Assembly (NCBI GenBank): GCA_950063125.1
Contig: CATLZI010000002.1
Location: 1-23,737, forward strand
Origin: an uncultured Porticoccus sp.
GTDB lineage: Bacteria; Pseudomonadota; Gammaproteobacteria; Pseudomonadales; Porticoccaceae
DNA length: 23,737 bases
Reading direction: 5' to 3'
The notes below the pieces were generated by a model that was not told the origin of the DNA, ran no database searches, and worked only from the letters and a program-made list of their open reading frames with translations. This document shows, piece by piece, positions 10,999-23,353 of the stretch. The translations under genes and the position numbers were made by a program. Position 1 is the stretch's first letter; each line of letters starts with the position of its first letter.

Positions 10999-11026
10999 TT
11001 GCTTCTCCGGGGACCACTGCTATAAT
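10999..11026 (+). promoter_or_regulatory. strong sigma-70 promoter of the tRNA-Leu locus
   Basis: -35 TTGCTT (10999-11004), a 16-bp spacer and a perfect TATAAT -10 box (11021-11026), followed by a GC-rich discriminator (CGCGCCCC) of the kind found at stringently controlled stable-RNA promoters. It lies about 11 bp upstream of the truncated tRNA copy and about 100 bp upstream of the complete tRNA, which presumably depends on it. Confidence 0.8.
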
Positions 11027-11035
11027 CGCGCCCCT

Positions 11036-11165
11036 GTGCCAGAGTGGTGAAATTGGTAGACACAGGGGATTCAAAATTCTCAAGCGATTTTGTATCCCAA
11101 GGGAAAATAGTAAAATCTAAGCAGTGCCAGAGTGGTGAAATTGGTAGACACAGGAGATTCAAAAT
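11036..11165 (+). repeat. direct repeat of a tRNA-Leu 5' half (two 42-bp copies, 88 bp apart)
   Basis: Bases 11036-11077 and 11124-11165 are identical at 41 of 42 positions; the single difference (G versus A) lies in the anticodon stem. Each copy contains the tRNA acceptor 5' strand, D arm and anticodon loop. Downstream of the repeat the two copies are unrelated. Confidence 0.95.
11038..11077 (+). pseudogene. truncated tRNA-Leu (5' half only)
   Basis: It begins exactly like the complete tRNA-Leu (GCCAGAG, D arm, TTCAAAA anticodon loop), but after the anticodon arm the sequence turns into unrelated AT-rich DNA. There is no T arm (no GGTTCGAGTCC) and no matching acceptor 3' strand. The anticodon stem could still form using two G-U pairs. 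It sits where the promoter expects the tRNA to begin, so it is probably the 5' half of the original gene, separated from its 3' half by a rearrangement or integration in the anticodon loop. Confidence 0.8.
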
Positions 11166-11212
11166 CTCCCGCCAGCAATGGTGTGCCGGTTCGAGTCCGG
11201 CCTCTGGTACCA
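11126..11212 (+). tRNA. tRNA-Leu (anticodon CAA)
   Basis: An 87-base class II tRNA including an encoded CCA. The acceptor strands GCCAGAG and CTCTGGT pair with a terminal G-U, followed by discriminator A. The anticodon stem is GGAGA/TCTCC around loop TTCAAAA, giving CAA at 11160-11162, which reads UUG. A long variable arm follows, as in all bacterial leucine tRNAs, and then the T arm GCCGG-TTCGAGT-CCGGC. The body closely resembles E. coli tRNA-Leu(CAA). It has no promoter of its own that I can see; transcription probably starts at about 11033 and runs through the truncated copy. Confidence 0.95.
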
Positions 11213-11714
11213 TCCCCCCCTTACATAAACGCAACGGATTATTTTATACCCCACAACCTAGATAGAAATTCTGGGATACAACTGGGATACAAATCTGAGT
11301 AATGTGAAGAAATCTAAAGCATGCCTTCTAATAAACATTTCAAGCTACACCACACCTATTACCAAAGCTAAAGACTATAGCTTTCTACCCTCTCGAAATA
11401 TCTCAGTATGTCCATGAGCAATTGACCAGCTTCTTTAGGTTCTACTAACCTTACATCCGTGACCCCGCTCAACAGGGTCAGAACCTGCCAAACTGGGGAA
11501 AAACCAACAACCCTTTAGGGACACCCTCCCCTCTACTAGCCGGCAAAAAGGTGAAATGCTGGCACTGGCCATTTTACCGTATCTCTCCCGACACCGCCTA
11601 AAGAGATTTCAGTCCTTTCGATGAGTCTGCCGAAACCCTTAGGGCGTGTCCCGGGAGCTCATTGCGCACCAATGATACTATCGTGCCCTCGAAAAACAGC
11701 AGGAACAGCTTTAA
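11213..11714. other. 500-bp gene-free, AT-richer stretch after tRNA-Leu
   Basis: No convincing reading frame on either strand. Bases 11281-11340 are only 32% G+C by hand count, visibly lower than the flanking genes. It holds the TGGGATACAA repeats (11272-11293) and a 7-bp perfect hairpin AAAGCTA/TAGCTTT (11364-11370 with 11378-11384). GACCC/GGGTC (11461-11465 with 11475-11479) forms a small hairpin. Two related CCCTTTAGGG-like words occur near 11510 and 11636. No clear promoter for the following permease gene could be drawn. Confidence 0.6.
11272..11293 (+). repeat. tandem TGGGATACAA motifs, arm-site-like
   Basis: TGGGATACAAC (11272-11282) is followed at once by TGGGATACAAA (11283-11293). 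The reverse complement TTTGTATCCCA lies at 11089-11099, on the other side of the complete tRNA. Oppositely oriented short repeats flanking a tRNA core resemble the arm-type integrase sites of an attachment site. Confidence 0.55.
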
Positions 11715-12671
11715 ATGCGCGAACAACTGGAGCGATATCAGGTCTGGATTTATCTGGTTGCCATCCTGGTCGGCATGGCCATCGGCTGGATGTCACCAGA
11801 GCAGACCCGTCATTGGGAAGCGCTGCTTTGGCCCGCACTGGGCGTTCTCCTGTACACCACTTTCACTCAGGTACCACTGATACATCTCAGGTCGGCATTT
11901 CGTGATCGCCGCTTTCTGGCCGCTTTGCTGACGGGCAATTTTATCCTGATACCGGTGGTCGTTGGTCTTCTGTTGTGGCTGATACCGGATGATCCCGCTA
12001 TTCGTCTCGGCGTGCTGCTGGTACTGCTGGTACCCTGTACGGACTGGTTTATCAGTTATACCCATCTCGGTGGTGGGGACGGTGCCCGGGCCATCGCGGC
12101 CGCGCCGATCCTGCTGATTGTGCAGCTCATTTTGCTACCCGTTTATATCTGGCTTTTCATGGGCAATATCGCCATTGAGCTGGCGGTCGGCAGCCACTTG
12201 CTGCCAGCCTTCTTCGGATTGATTGTCACCCCACTGATCCTGGCCTGGTTAACCGAACAGTTGACGGAAAAGCACCCGCGCGCGCAAACACTGGTGGACT
12301 GGCTTGGGTGGCTGCCCGTGCCGTTGCTGGCATTGGTGGTGTTTCTAATTGCCGGCTCCCAGGTCAGCCTGGTGATCGACAATGGCGCCCTGCTGTGGTC
12401 GGCGCTTGTGGTTTTTGTGCTTTACCTGATTGCCGCCGCCATTATCGGCAAGGGGCTCAGTGAGCTATTCGGGTTCACGCCCACTATCGGCCGTACCCTC
12501 ACCTTCAGCTTTGGTACCCGCAACTCCTTCGTCATGCTGCCGCTGGCGCTGTCACTGCCGGAGCCCTGGCGTGCCGCCATCGTTGTCATCGTCTTCCAAT
12601 CCCTGGTCGAGTTGTTCGGCATGGTCGCATATCTGCGCTGGCTGCCGCGCCTGATCAGGAATGCCGACTGA
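11715..12671 (+). CDS. Acr3-like arsenic resistance permease (BASS superfamily)
   Basis: A 318-residue integral membrane protein with about ten predicted helices and no signal peptide. It resembles the ArsB/Acr3 branch of the bile acid:sodium symporter superfamily, which exports arsenite or antimonite by proton antiport. The two functional Acr3 residues have plausible counterparts: C108 in LLVPCTDWF and E299 in QSLVELFG. It is slightly shorter than typical Acr3 (about 340-360). The ATG at 11715 has AGGA about 10 bases upstream. Unusually, there is no arsR, arsC or arsH nearby; it converges with merA, the stop codons being 15 bp apart. The superfamily is secure, arsenite export probable; another oxyanion or metal substrate is possible. 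Confidence 0.75.
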   Translation: MREQLERYQVWIYLVAILVGMAIGWMSPEQTRHWEALLWPALGVLLYTTFTQVPLIHLRSAFRDRRFLAALLTGNFILIPVVVGLLLWLIPDDPAIRLGVLLVLLVPCTDWFISYTHLGGGDGARAIAAAPILLIVQLILLPVYIWLFMGNIAIELAVGSHLLPAFFGLIVTPLILAWLTEQLTEKHPRAQTLVDWLGWLPVPLLALVVFLIAGSQVSLVIDNGALLWSALVVFVLYLIAAAIIGKGLSELFGFTPTIGRTLTFSFGTRNSFVMLPLALSLPEPWRAAIVVIVFQSLVELFGMVAYLRWLPRLIRNAD

Positions 12672-12686
12672 GCCGGGAACGCAGCC

Positions 12687-14102
<1,416 letters not shown>

Positions 14103-14129
14103 CTATCCGAAAATTACCCTACAATCTCA

Positions 14130-14423
14130 TTACTTCTGACCTGCCGAGCTTTGTTTGAGGGTAGATGGATAACCGGCATTGGCCGTGGCCTCCGTCAACT
14201 CTGTAACGGAGGTTTGCGTGTCCTCGAAGGTGACCCTGGCTTCGCGCTGCTCGAAGCTGACATCGACTTGCCTGACACCCTCGACCCGCTTGAGCGTAGT
14301 CTTTACGGTGATCGGGCAGGCGGAACAGGTCATGCCGGGCACACCCAAGGTAATGGTCTGTTCGGCGGCCCAGAGAGGCAGACTGATGACGAATGTGAAA
14401 CTCACTAGCAAGGACTTTTTCAT
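14130..14423 (-). CDS. merP: periplasmic mercury-binding protein
   Basis: A 97-residue protein with a signal peptide (about 1-20, ending LWAA) and one heavy-metal-associated ferredoxin-like domain. The metal motif is GMTCSACPITVK with C33 and C36. MerP captures Hg(II) in the periplasm and hands it to MerT. The ATG at 14423 has a good ribosome site (GAGAGG, 8 bases). It lies 12 bp after merT and 36 bp before merA in one operon. Confidence 0.96.
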   Translation of the reverse strand: MKKSLLVSFTFVISLPLWAAEQTITLGVPGMTCSACPITVKTTLKRVEGVRQVDVSFEQREARVTFEDTQTSVTELTEATANAGYPSTLKQSSAGQK

Positions 14424-14435
14424 GTTGCGGACCTC

Positions 14436-14786
14436 TCAGTAAAACAGGGGTAGGACATAGGGGAACACCGCGGCGATGGCGATCAGCAACGCTACGAACC
14501 AGAAGGCGGCTCTGTAAGCGCCATGCACCCTGGGTGCAGCGCACACATCGCCGGGTTCACAAGCCCTGGCCGGCCGGTATATCTGGCGCCAGGCCAACAC
14601 CATGGCCACCAGGGCAGCGCCCAGAAACCAGGGACGGTAGGGTTCCAATGCGGTTAAATTACCGATCCAGGCGCCGGAAAAACCCAGCACCACCAACACC
14701 AACGGTCCCAGGCAACAGGCAGAGGCCACCAAGGCTGCGACACCCCCGACAAGCAACGAACCGCGTCCTGATTTGGATGCAGGCAT
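14436..14786 (-). CDS. merT: mercuric ion transport protein
   Basis: An inner-membrane protein that takes Hg(II) from MerP and brings it to MerA. From the chosen start it has 116 residues and three predicted helices. C24 and C25 lie in the first helix (ASACCLGPL), and C76 and C82 in the cytoplasmic loop (CEPGDVC), the same numbers as in Tn501 MerT. That agreement, and AGGAG 8 bases upstream, favour the ATG at 14786 over one ten codons upstream at 14816. First gene of merTPA, under the promoter at 14824-14854. Confidence 0.95.
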   Translation of the reverse strand: MPASKSGRGSLLVGGVAALVASACCLGPLVLVVLGFSGAWIGNLTALEPYRPWFLGAALVAMVLAWRQIYRPARACEPGDVCAAPRVHGAYRAAFWFVALLIAIAAVFPYVLPLFY

Positions 14787-14823
14787 GGACAAATCTCCTG
14801 TTGTTTCATTCACCACTGTGGCA

Positions 14824-14854
14824 AGCTTACCTCCGTAGTCGACTACGGAGTCAA
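14824..14854 (-). promoter_or_regulatory. MerR-controlled mer promoter and operator
   Basis: On the minus strand TTGACT (-35, 14849-14854) and TAAGCT (-10, 14824-14829) are separated by 19 bp, the overlong spacer typical of MerR-activated promoters. A perfect 20-bp palindrome, CTCCGTAGTCGACTACGGAG (14831-14850), fills the spacer and matches the known mer operator pattern. MerR bound here should repress merTPA without mercury and untwist the DNA with it. The merR start codon lies only 5 bp beyond, so merR is probably autoregulated. Confidence 0.93.
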
Positions 14855-14859
14855 ACAGC

Positions 14860-15288
14860 GTGTCCGGTTCTCAAAACACATCCATGACCATCGGCAGTCT
14901 GGCCAATGCGGCAGAGATAAACGTCGAAACCATTCGCTATTACCAGCGGCTGGGGCTGATGACAGAGCCTGAGAAGCCCTTAGGCGGGATTCGCCGCTAT
15001 AACGACGACGCGCTGGCACGGCTTCGATTCATCCGCAGGGCGCGATGGCTGGGATTCAGTCTGGAGGAAATCGGAGAACTGCTGAAACTCGAAGACGGCA
15101 CCCATTGCGACGAAGCCAAAGCGCTGGGTGGGCGCAAGCTGGGCAATGTGCGAGACAAGATCCGAAGTCTTCAGCAAATTGAAGGTGTGCTCGACCAACT
15201 CGTCGAGGAATGCTGCACCCAGAAGGACAATGTCAGCTGCCCGCTGATCGCTTCGCTCCACGAGGGGTTTGAGACAGTTACTCAATGA
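14860..15288 (+). CDS. merR: mercury-responsive transcriptional regulator MerR
   Basis: A 142-residue regulator: winged helix-turn-helix (about 9-75, TIGSLANAAEINVETIRYYQ), dimerisation helix (about 85-118) and mercury-binding loop. C83 (THCDEA), C118 and C127 (NVSCPL) match the three ligands C82, C117 and C126 of Tn501 MerR with a shift of one. An additional Cys, C119, adjoins C118. The start is GTG at 14860, with GGAG 9 bases upstream inside the operator palindrome; it gives the same N-terminal length as Tn501. An ATG at 14884 is a less likely alternative. Divergent from merTPA. Confidence 0.95.
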   Translation: MSGSQNTSMTIGSLANAAEINVETIRYYQRLGLMTEPEKPLGGIRRYNDDALARLRFIRRARWLGFSLEEIGELLKLEDGTHCDEAKALGGRKLGNVRDKIRSLQQIEGVLDQLVEECCTQKDNVSCPLIASLHEGFETVTQ

Positions 15289-15396
15289 TGGCAGCAGCAG
15301 ATCCGCATCTCGAAAACGCTCATGCATCCCTATCTACTCACGATGCAATCATCGAAGATTTGGCGGCGCATCAAAGATCAGGATGATTCCGGCTGG

Positions 15397-16329
15397 CTAC
15401 CCTCTGACTTGATTCAACTCCACGGTCACATGAGCAAGCTCTTTGTATACGCCTAAATACCGTTTGATATCGTCAGGCGCTACGGTTTCATCCACCACGA
15501 GCGACAAGATGCACGCGTAGCGTCCCTTGCCCACGCGCCAGACATGCAAATCCGATATTGCCGCGTCTACCGGCGCCGACTTGATGGCATGGTGTATCTC
15601 CGCCACCACAGGCGCATCCATTTCTGCATCCAGAAGCACGCGCCCGGTATCTCGCAAAAGCCCGTAGGCCCAGGCAGAAACCAGGCCTGCACCCACAATA
15701 CCCATTACCGGGTCCAGCCAACTGGCCCCCCACCACTTGCCCCCAAACAAGGCGACGATTGCCAATAGCGAGGTTGCCGCATCGGTCATGACATGCAGAT
15801 AGGCAGAACGCAAATTGAGGTCGTGGTGATGGTGATGGCTGTCGTGGCTGTCCGTGTCATGGTGATGAGCATGGCCATCTTTCAATAACCAGGCACAGGC
15901 GAGATTGACCAACAATCCTAGTATGGCAATCAGGATCGCCTGGTCATAGTGAATGGGGCTCGGTGCCAGCAAGCGTTCAACGGATTGAAACAACATCAAC
16001 CCGGCGACTCCGACCAACAAAATCGCACTGGTGTAACCGCCCAGGACTTCAATTTTCCAGGTGCCGAAGGCGAAGCGTTTGCTATGGGCCAAACGCCGTG
16101 CTGCGCCGTAAGCCAGGACCGACAAACCCAACGCCATGGCATGGGAACTCATGTGCCAACCATCGGCCAATAGCGCCATGGAGTTGTAAATCCATCCCCC
16201 GGCGATTTCCACCACCATGGTAATTGCGGTGAGCCAAACCGCCCACCGGGTGTTTCGTTCCGCTAACGGATTGCCGTCATCAAAAATATGGGAATGCTGC
16301 CAAGGAATGGTGTTGTCAATTTTTTCCAA
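15397..16329 (-). CDS. dmeF: cation diffusion facilitator, DmeF type (Co/Ni efflux)
   Basis: A 310-residue inner-membrane CDF protein with six predicted helices that exports divalent cations from the cytoplasm in exchange for protons. Helix 2 carries LLADGWHMSSHA (D56, H59, H63), a DmeF-like variant of the usual metal site, and helix 5 has H179-x3-D183. A histidine-rich loop lies between helices 4 and 5 (about 153-169, with many His in DGHAHHH and SHHHHHD). The C-terminal cytoplasmic domain follows. Cobalt and nickel are the likely substrates, given the motif and the divergent RcnR-type repressor; zinc or cadmium remain possible. The start appears to be TTG at 16329 (GAGG 11 bases upstream); no ATG fits the N terminus. 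Confidence 0.88.
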   Translation of the reverse strand: MEKIDNTIPWQHSHIFDDGNPLAERNTRWAVWLTAITMVVEIAGGWIYNSMALLADGWHMSSHAMALGLSVLAYGAARRLAHSKRFAFGTWKIEVLGGYTSAILLVGVAGLMLFQSVERLLAPSPIHYDQAILIAILGLLVNLACAWLLKDGHAHHHDTDSHDSHHHHHDLNLRSAYLHVMTDAATSLLAIVALFGGKWWGASWLDPVMGIVGAGLVSAWAYGLLRDTGRVLLDAEMDAPVVAEIHHAIKSAPVDAAISDLHVWRVGKGRYACILSLVVDETVAPDDIKRYLGVYKELAHVTVELNQVRG

Positions 16330-16357
16330 AAGACTAGTACCTCAATGCGTCGTCATA

Positions 16358-16376
16358 TATACTATACCCCAGTATA
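16358..16376. promoter_or_regulatory. probable RcnR/DmeR operator between dmeF and its regulator
   Basis: The dyad TATACT-ATACCCC-AGTATA reads on the minus strand as TACT-GGGGTAT-AGTA inside. This is the TACT-(G-rich 7)-AGTA architecture of the E. coli RcnR site, with identical spacing. TATACT boxes in and beside the dyad can serve as -10 elements in both directions, so the repressor would block both genes. The match is by eye to a known consensus. Confidence 0.7.
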
Positions 16377-16402
16377 CTTTTTTACACTAGAGAATAATGA
16401 TC

Positions 16403-16678
16403 ATGGCACACACAAACAGGGATCAAAAAAAGCTCTTAACCCGGGTTCGACGCATTAAGGGGCAGGCTGAAGCCATTGAAAAAGCCCTGGATCAGGGCAA
16501 GGATTGCACCGCCATACTGCAACAGATAGCGGGCATACGCGGTGCTATCAATGGCCTGATGACCGAAGTGCTCGAAGGTCATCTGCGTGAACACCTGGGT
16601 GCCGAGGACATTTCTCAGGCACAGCGTCAGCAGGAACTCGATGATGTCATCGGCATACTCCGATCGTATTTGAAATAG
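16403..16678 (+). CDS. RcnR/DmeR-type metal-responsive repressor (CsoR/RcnR family)
   Basis: A 91-residue all-helical repressor of the CsoR/RcnR/FrmR family. Counted from the second ATG (16403, MAHTNRDQKK), the ligand set is H3, C35, H60 and H64, exactly the Ni/Co-binding set of E. coli RcnR. FrmR-type formaldehyde sensors have Pro instead of His at the N-terminal position. That agreement, and better ribosome-site spacing, favour 16403 over the ATG at 16397. Metal binding should release it from the operator at 16358-16376 and derepress dmeF, which is divergent. DmeR is the name used where this regulator is paired with dmeF. Confidence 0.88.
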   Translation: MAHTNRDQKKLLTRVRRIKGQAEAIEKALDQGKDCTAILQQIAGIRGAINGLMTEVLEGHLREHLGAEDISQAQRQQELDDVIGILRSYLK

Positions 16679-16707
16679 GTCATTTAACGATTAATTCCGA
16701 AATACCG

Positions 16708-17085
16708 GTGAAGACATTGCGAACGCACCTGAAACGATGGGCCAGACTTATCAGGCAGGACATGTATACGGTGTGGCTGGTTGCGCGGGACTCTCGCACC
16801 CCTCTGCACACCAAAATACTGGCCTTCGTCGTCGGTGCCTATGCTTTTTCACCTATCGACCTCATTCCAGACTTCATCCCGGTCATTGGTTACCTGGATG
16901 ACTTATTGATCGTTCCGGCGGGCATCTGGCTGGTACTAAAAATGACTCCAAAGCTTGTTATTCAAGACAACCGCGAACGCGCTAGACTCTACCACCCAAC
17001 GCCGATCAGCCCGGTCGCGGCAGGCGTCATTATCAGTCTGTGGCTATCCGCTATAGCGGTATCAATCTATCTATGGGGATATTGA
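16708..17085 (+). CDS. DUF1232 (YkvA-like) membrane protein
   Basis: A 125-residue protein of unknown function. It has the DUF1232 core YAFSPIDLIPDFIPVIGYLD (45-64) followed by a hydrophobic helix, and a second membrane helix at about 102-122. The N terminus is basic and probably cytoplasmic. The start is a GTG with no clear ribosome site, 29 bp after the rcnR-like gene, so it is probably read with that gene and could share its metal control. DUF1232 proteins occur widely with no established role; a link to metal stress rests on position only. Confidence 0.8.
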   Translation: MKTLRTHLKRWARLIRQDMYTVWLVARDSRTPLHTKILAFVVGAYAFSPIDLIPDFIPVIGYLDDLLIVPAGIWLVLKMTPKLVIQDNRERARLYHPTPISPVAAGVIISLWLSAIAVSIYLWGY

Positions 17086-17223
17086 TGACGCAATTTAATT
17101 ATCGCCTCCACTTGATTTGCTCAGGCCAGCGCACTACTGCCTCACGTAACGCCATGGGGGTCCAGTCGTTTCCATGTGGTTGCCTTTCTGCTAGGCTCAC
17201 GATCAAATTCCGGGACCACTTGC

Positions 17224-17571
17224 ATGATTAAACGCTGTTTCATAGTCGCAATGACGCTGTTGATTGCTTTGCAGTCAGTGGCGTCTATTGCCTATGAGGC
17301 ACAGCCGCACAACCCCGCAATGCCACATTATGATGCGCATTCACACGAATCAGCGGATTTTGACAGCGATAATCAGGCAACCAAGTCGTCTCCCGACAAC
17401 CCAAGTCATTCATCCGACCACAGTCATCACAGCCATGGCGACCTCCACTTGGTGTTGAGGGGGACCCTCACAGCCATTTCCGGCGTGACTGCGGGAATAG
17501 TACTGTCCGACTACCAAGCCAACTTCACCACCGGGGTTCAATCCCCCCTGTTCCGCCCTCCTATTGCCTGA
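17224..17571 (+). CDS. small histidine-rich secreted protein, CzcI-like
   Basis: A 115-residue protein with a signal peptide (about 1-24) and a hydrophilic, His- and Asp-rich middle. There are ten His in all, four of them in SHSSDHSHHSHGD. The end, SPLFRPPIA, resembles the tail of small proteins that precede czcC genes. It is likely periplasmic and able to bind divalent metal, as suggested for CzcI or related factors of czc operons. The ATG at 17224 is chosen because it gives a clean signal peptide and has GGGA 9 bases upstream; the frame is open 16 codons further. It lies 63 bp before czcC. Similarity to CzcI is positional and compositional, so the name is tentative. Confidence 0.65.
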   Translation: MIKRCFIVAMTLLIALQSVASIAYEAQPHNPAMPHYDAHSHESADFDSDNQATKSSPDNPSHSSDHSHHSHGDLHLVLRGTLTAISGVTAGIVLSDYQANFTTGVQSPLFRPPIA

Positions 17572-17584
17572 CCCTACGAGCACC

Positions 17585-17600
17585 TTCCCCATCCGGGGAA
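17585..17600 (+). repeat. short hairpin between the czcI-like gene and czcC
   Basis: TTCCCC and GGGGAA form a perfect 6-bp stem with a 4-base loop in the 63-bp gap. No T run follows. It may mark an mRNA processing or stability element within the operon, or be chance. Confidence 0.35.
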
Positions 17601-17634
17601 TAACCGTCATTTAGACTTTTGTAGGAGCAGTCCC

Positions 17635-18945
17635 ATGCTTTTCAGAATGCCCATGAAAAATGGGCGGCGCGCAATGCCGTGCCACTCTATTATCCATGCC
17701 TTTTGCCTTCTAGCGCTGGCATTCGGTTCCGCCCTTGCACACGCCGGGGAGAAACCGCTCACTCTGTCCAAAGCTCTCTCGCGGGCCATGGCACAAAACC
17801 CCGGCCTCCAGGTCTTCGATTTTCGCCTTCAGGGCCTTGAGGGTCGCCGCGTTACGGCAGATCAAAATCCTGCCCTGGAGGCCGGCCTGGAAGTGGAAAA
17901 CTTCCTCGGCAGCGACAATCTGCGAGGGGTCGACGGGGCGGAGTACACCCTGTCCTTGTCATCGGTTCTCGAACTTGGCGGCAAGCGTCAGGCCCGCGTC
18001 AGCGTAGTTGACTCACTATACGGGCGGGTCGAGGCCGAGCGCCGGGCCGAGACCCTGGATCTCTTGGGACAGGTGACCCAGCGCTTTGTCGCCACCCTGG
18101 CCCTGCAGGAAAAAATCGAACTGGCCGCTGAAGCCGTGGCGCTGGCCGAGGCCACCCACGAGATCGTCACCCGACGTGCCGACCGGGGGGCGACTCCCCA
18201 GGCCGAGGTCATGCGCGCCAAGGCCGCGCTCACCCGGAGTCGTATTCAGCAGTCCCGTCTGCGAGCCGCATACGAGAGCCGGAAAATGGCTCTGGCTTCC
18301 CTGTGGGGCGATACCAGCCCGGACTTTCAGATTCTGGAAGGCGATCTGTTCCAGTTCGACTCCTCCGACGACTTCGATGCCCTGTACCAGCGGGTCAGTG
18401 ACAGCCCGGCCATTCAAATCTACGCCAGCGAACAGCGTATCCGTGAAGCGGAGATTCAGCTGGCCCGCAGCCAGTCCGAGAGCGACATCCGTTGGCAGGT
18501 GGGCGTCCGGCGCTTCGAAGAGACGGATGACACCGCCTTGACCGCTGGTTTCTCAGTACCGCTCTTCTCCGGACGGCGTAATCGCGGCGAGGTGCAGGCC
18601 GCTCTGGCGGCGCGGGATGAGGTCCGATTCCGCAGGGAGGATACCCTGCTGCGCCTCCATTCGCGCCTGTTCGACGCCTACCACTTGCGGCAACAAAACA
18701 TCGAGACTGTTGAGCAAATCCGCGGCCAAATGCTTCCCGACCTAACCGAGGCACTCACTCAGACCCGCGAGGCCTACGAAGGTGGCCGCTACAGCTATGT
18801 GGAATGGACCGCCGCCCAGCGGGAGCTGCTCTCAGCACAGCAGGCACTGGTCGACGCCGCCACCACGGCCCTGCTCAACCAGGCGTTGATCGAACAACTT
18901 ACGGCGCAGCCACTCGCCACTGTCCCGGGCGCCCCGACGCGCTAA
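17635..18945 (+). CDS. czcC: CzcC-type outer membrane channel (TolC family)
   Basis: The outer-membrane duct of the CzcCBA tripartite efflux system. The 436 residues comprise a signal peptide (about 19-37, cleavage near AHA-GE), then the two repeated OEP domains of alternating helices and strands. Recognisable are LTLSKALSRAMAQNP at the start of the mature part and the helical repeat ending YEGGRYSYVEWTAAQREL. The ATG at 17635 has AGGAG 7 bases upstream; ATGs at codons 7 and 14 would give a more ordinary signal peptide. No lipobox Cys is seen. It is the second gene of the czc operon, 23 bp before czcB. Confidence 0.9.
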   Translation: MLFRMPMKNGRRAMPCHSIIHAFCLLALAFGSALAHAGEKPLTLSKALSRAMAQNPGLQVFDFRLQGLEGRRVTADQNPALEAGLEVENFLGSDNLRGVDGAEYTLSLSSVLELGGKRQARVSVVDSLYGRVEAERRAETLDLLGQVTQRFVATLALQEKIELAAEAVALAEATHEIVTRRADRGATPQAEVMRAKAALTRSRIQQSRLRAAYESRKMALASLWGDTSPDFQILEGDLFQFDSSDDFDALYQRVSDSPAIQIYASEQRIREAEIQLARSQSESDIRWQVGVRRFEETDDTALTAGFSVPLFSGRRNRGEVQAALAARDEVRFRREDTLLRLHSRLFDAYHLRQQNIETVEQIRGQMLPDLTEALTQTREAYEGGRYSYVEWTAAQRELLSAQQALVDAATTALLNQALIEQLTAQPLATVPGAPTR

Positions 18946-18968
18946 CCCACGAATTCAGGATTCAAACC

Positions 18969-23343
<4,375 letters not shown>

Positions 23344-23353
23344 CCAACACTCC

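Noticed and set aside
10980..11265. Small protein frames on both strands across the tRNA-Leu region
   Set aside because: They are translations of tRNA sequence (a well-known source of false proteins); the stable RNA and its promoter explain the DNA.
18804..18968. Extended 5' frame of czcB
   Set aside because: It overlaps czcC in another frame and lacks a signal peptide; the ATG at 18969 has both a ribosome site and an export signal.
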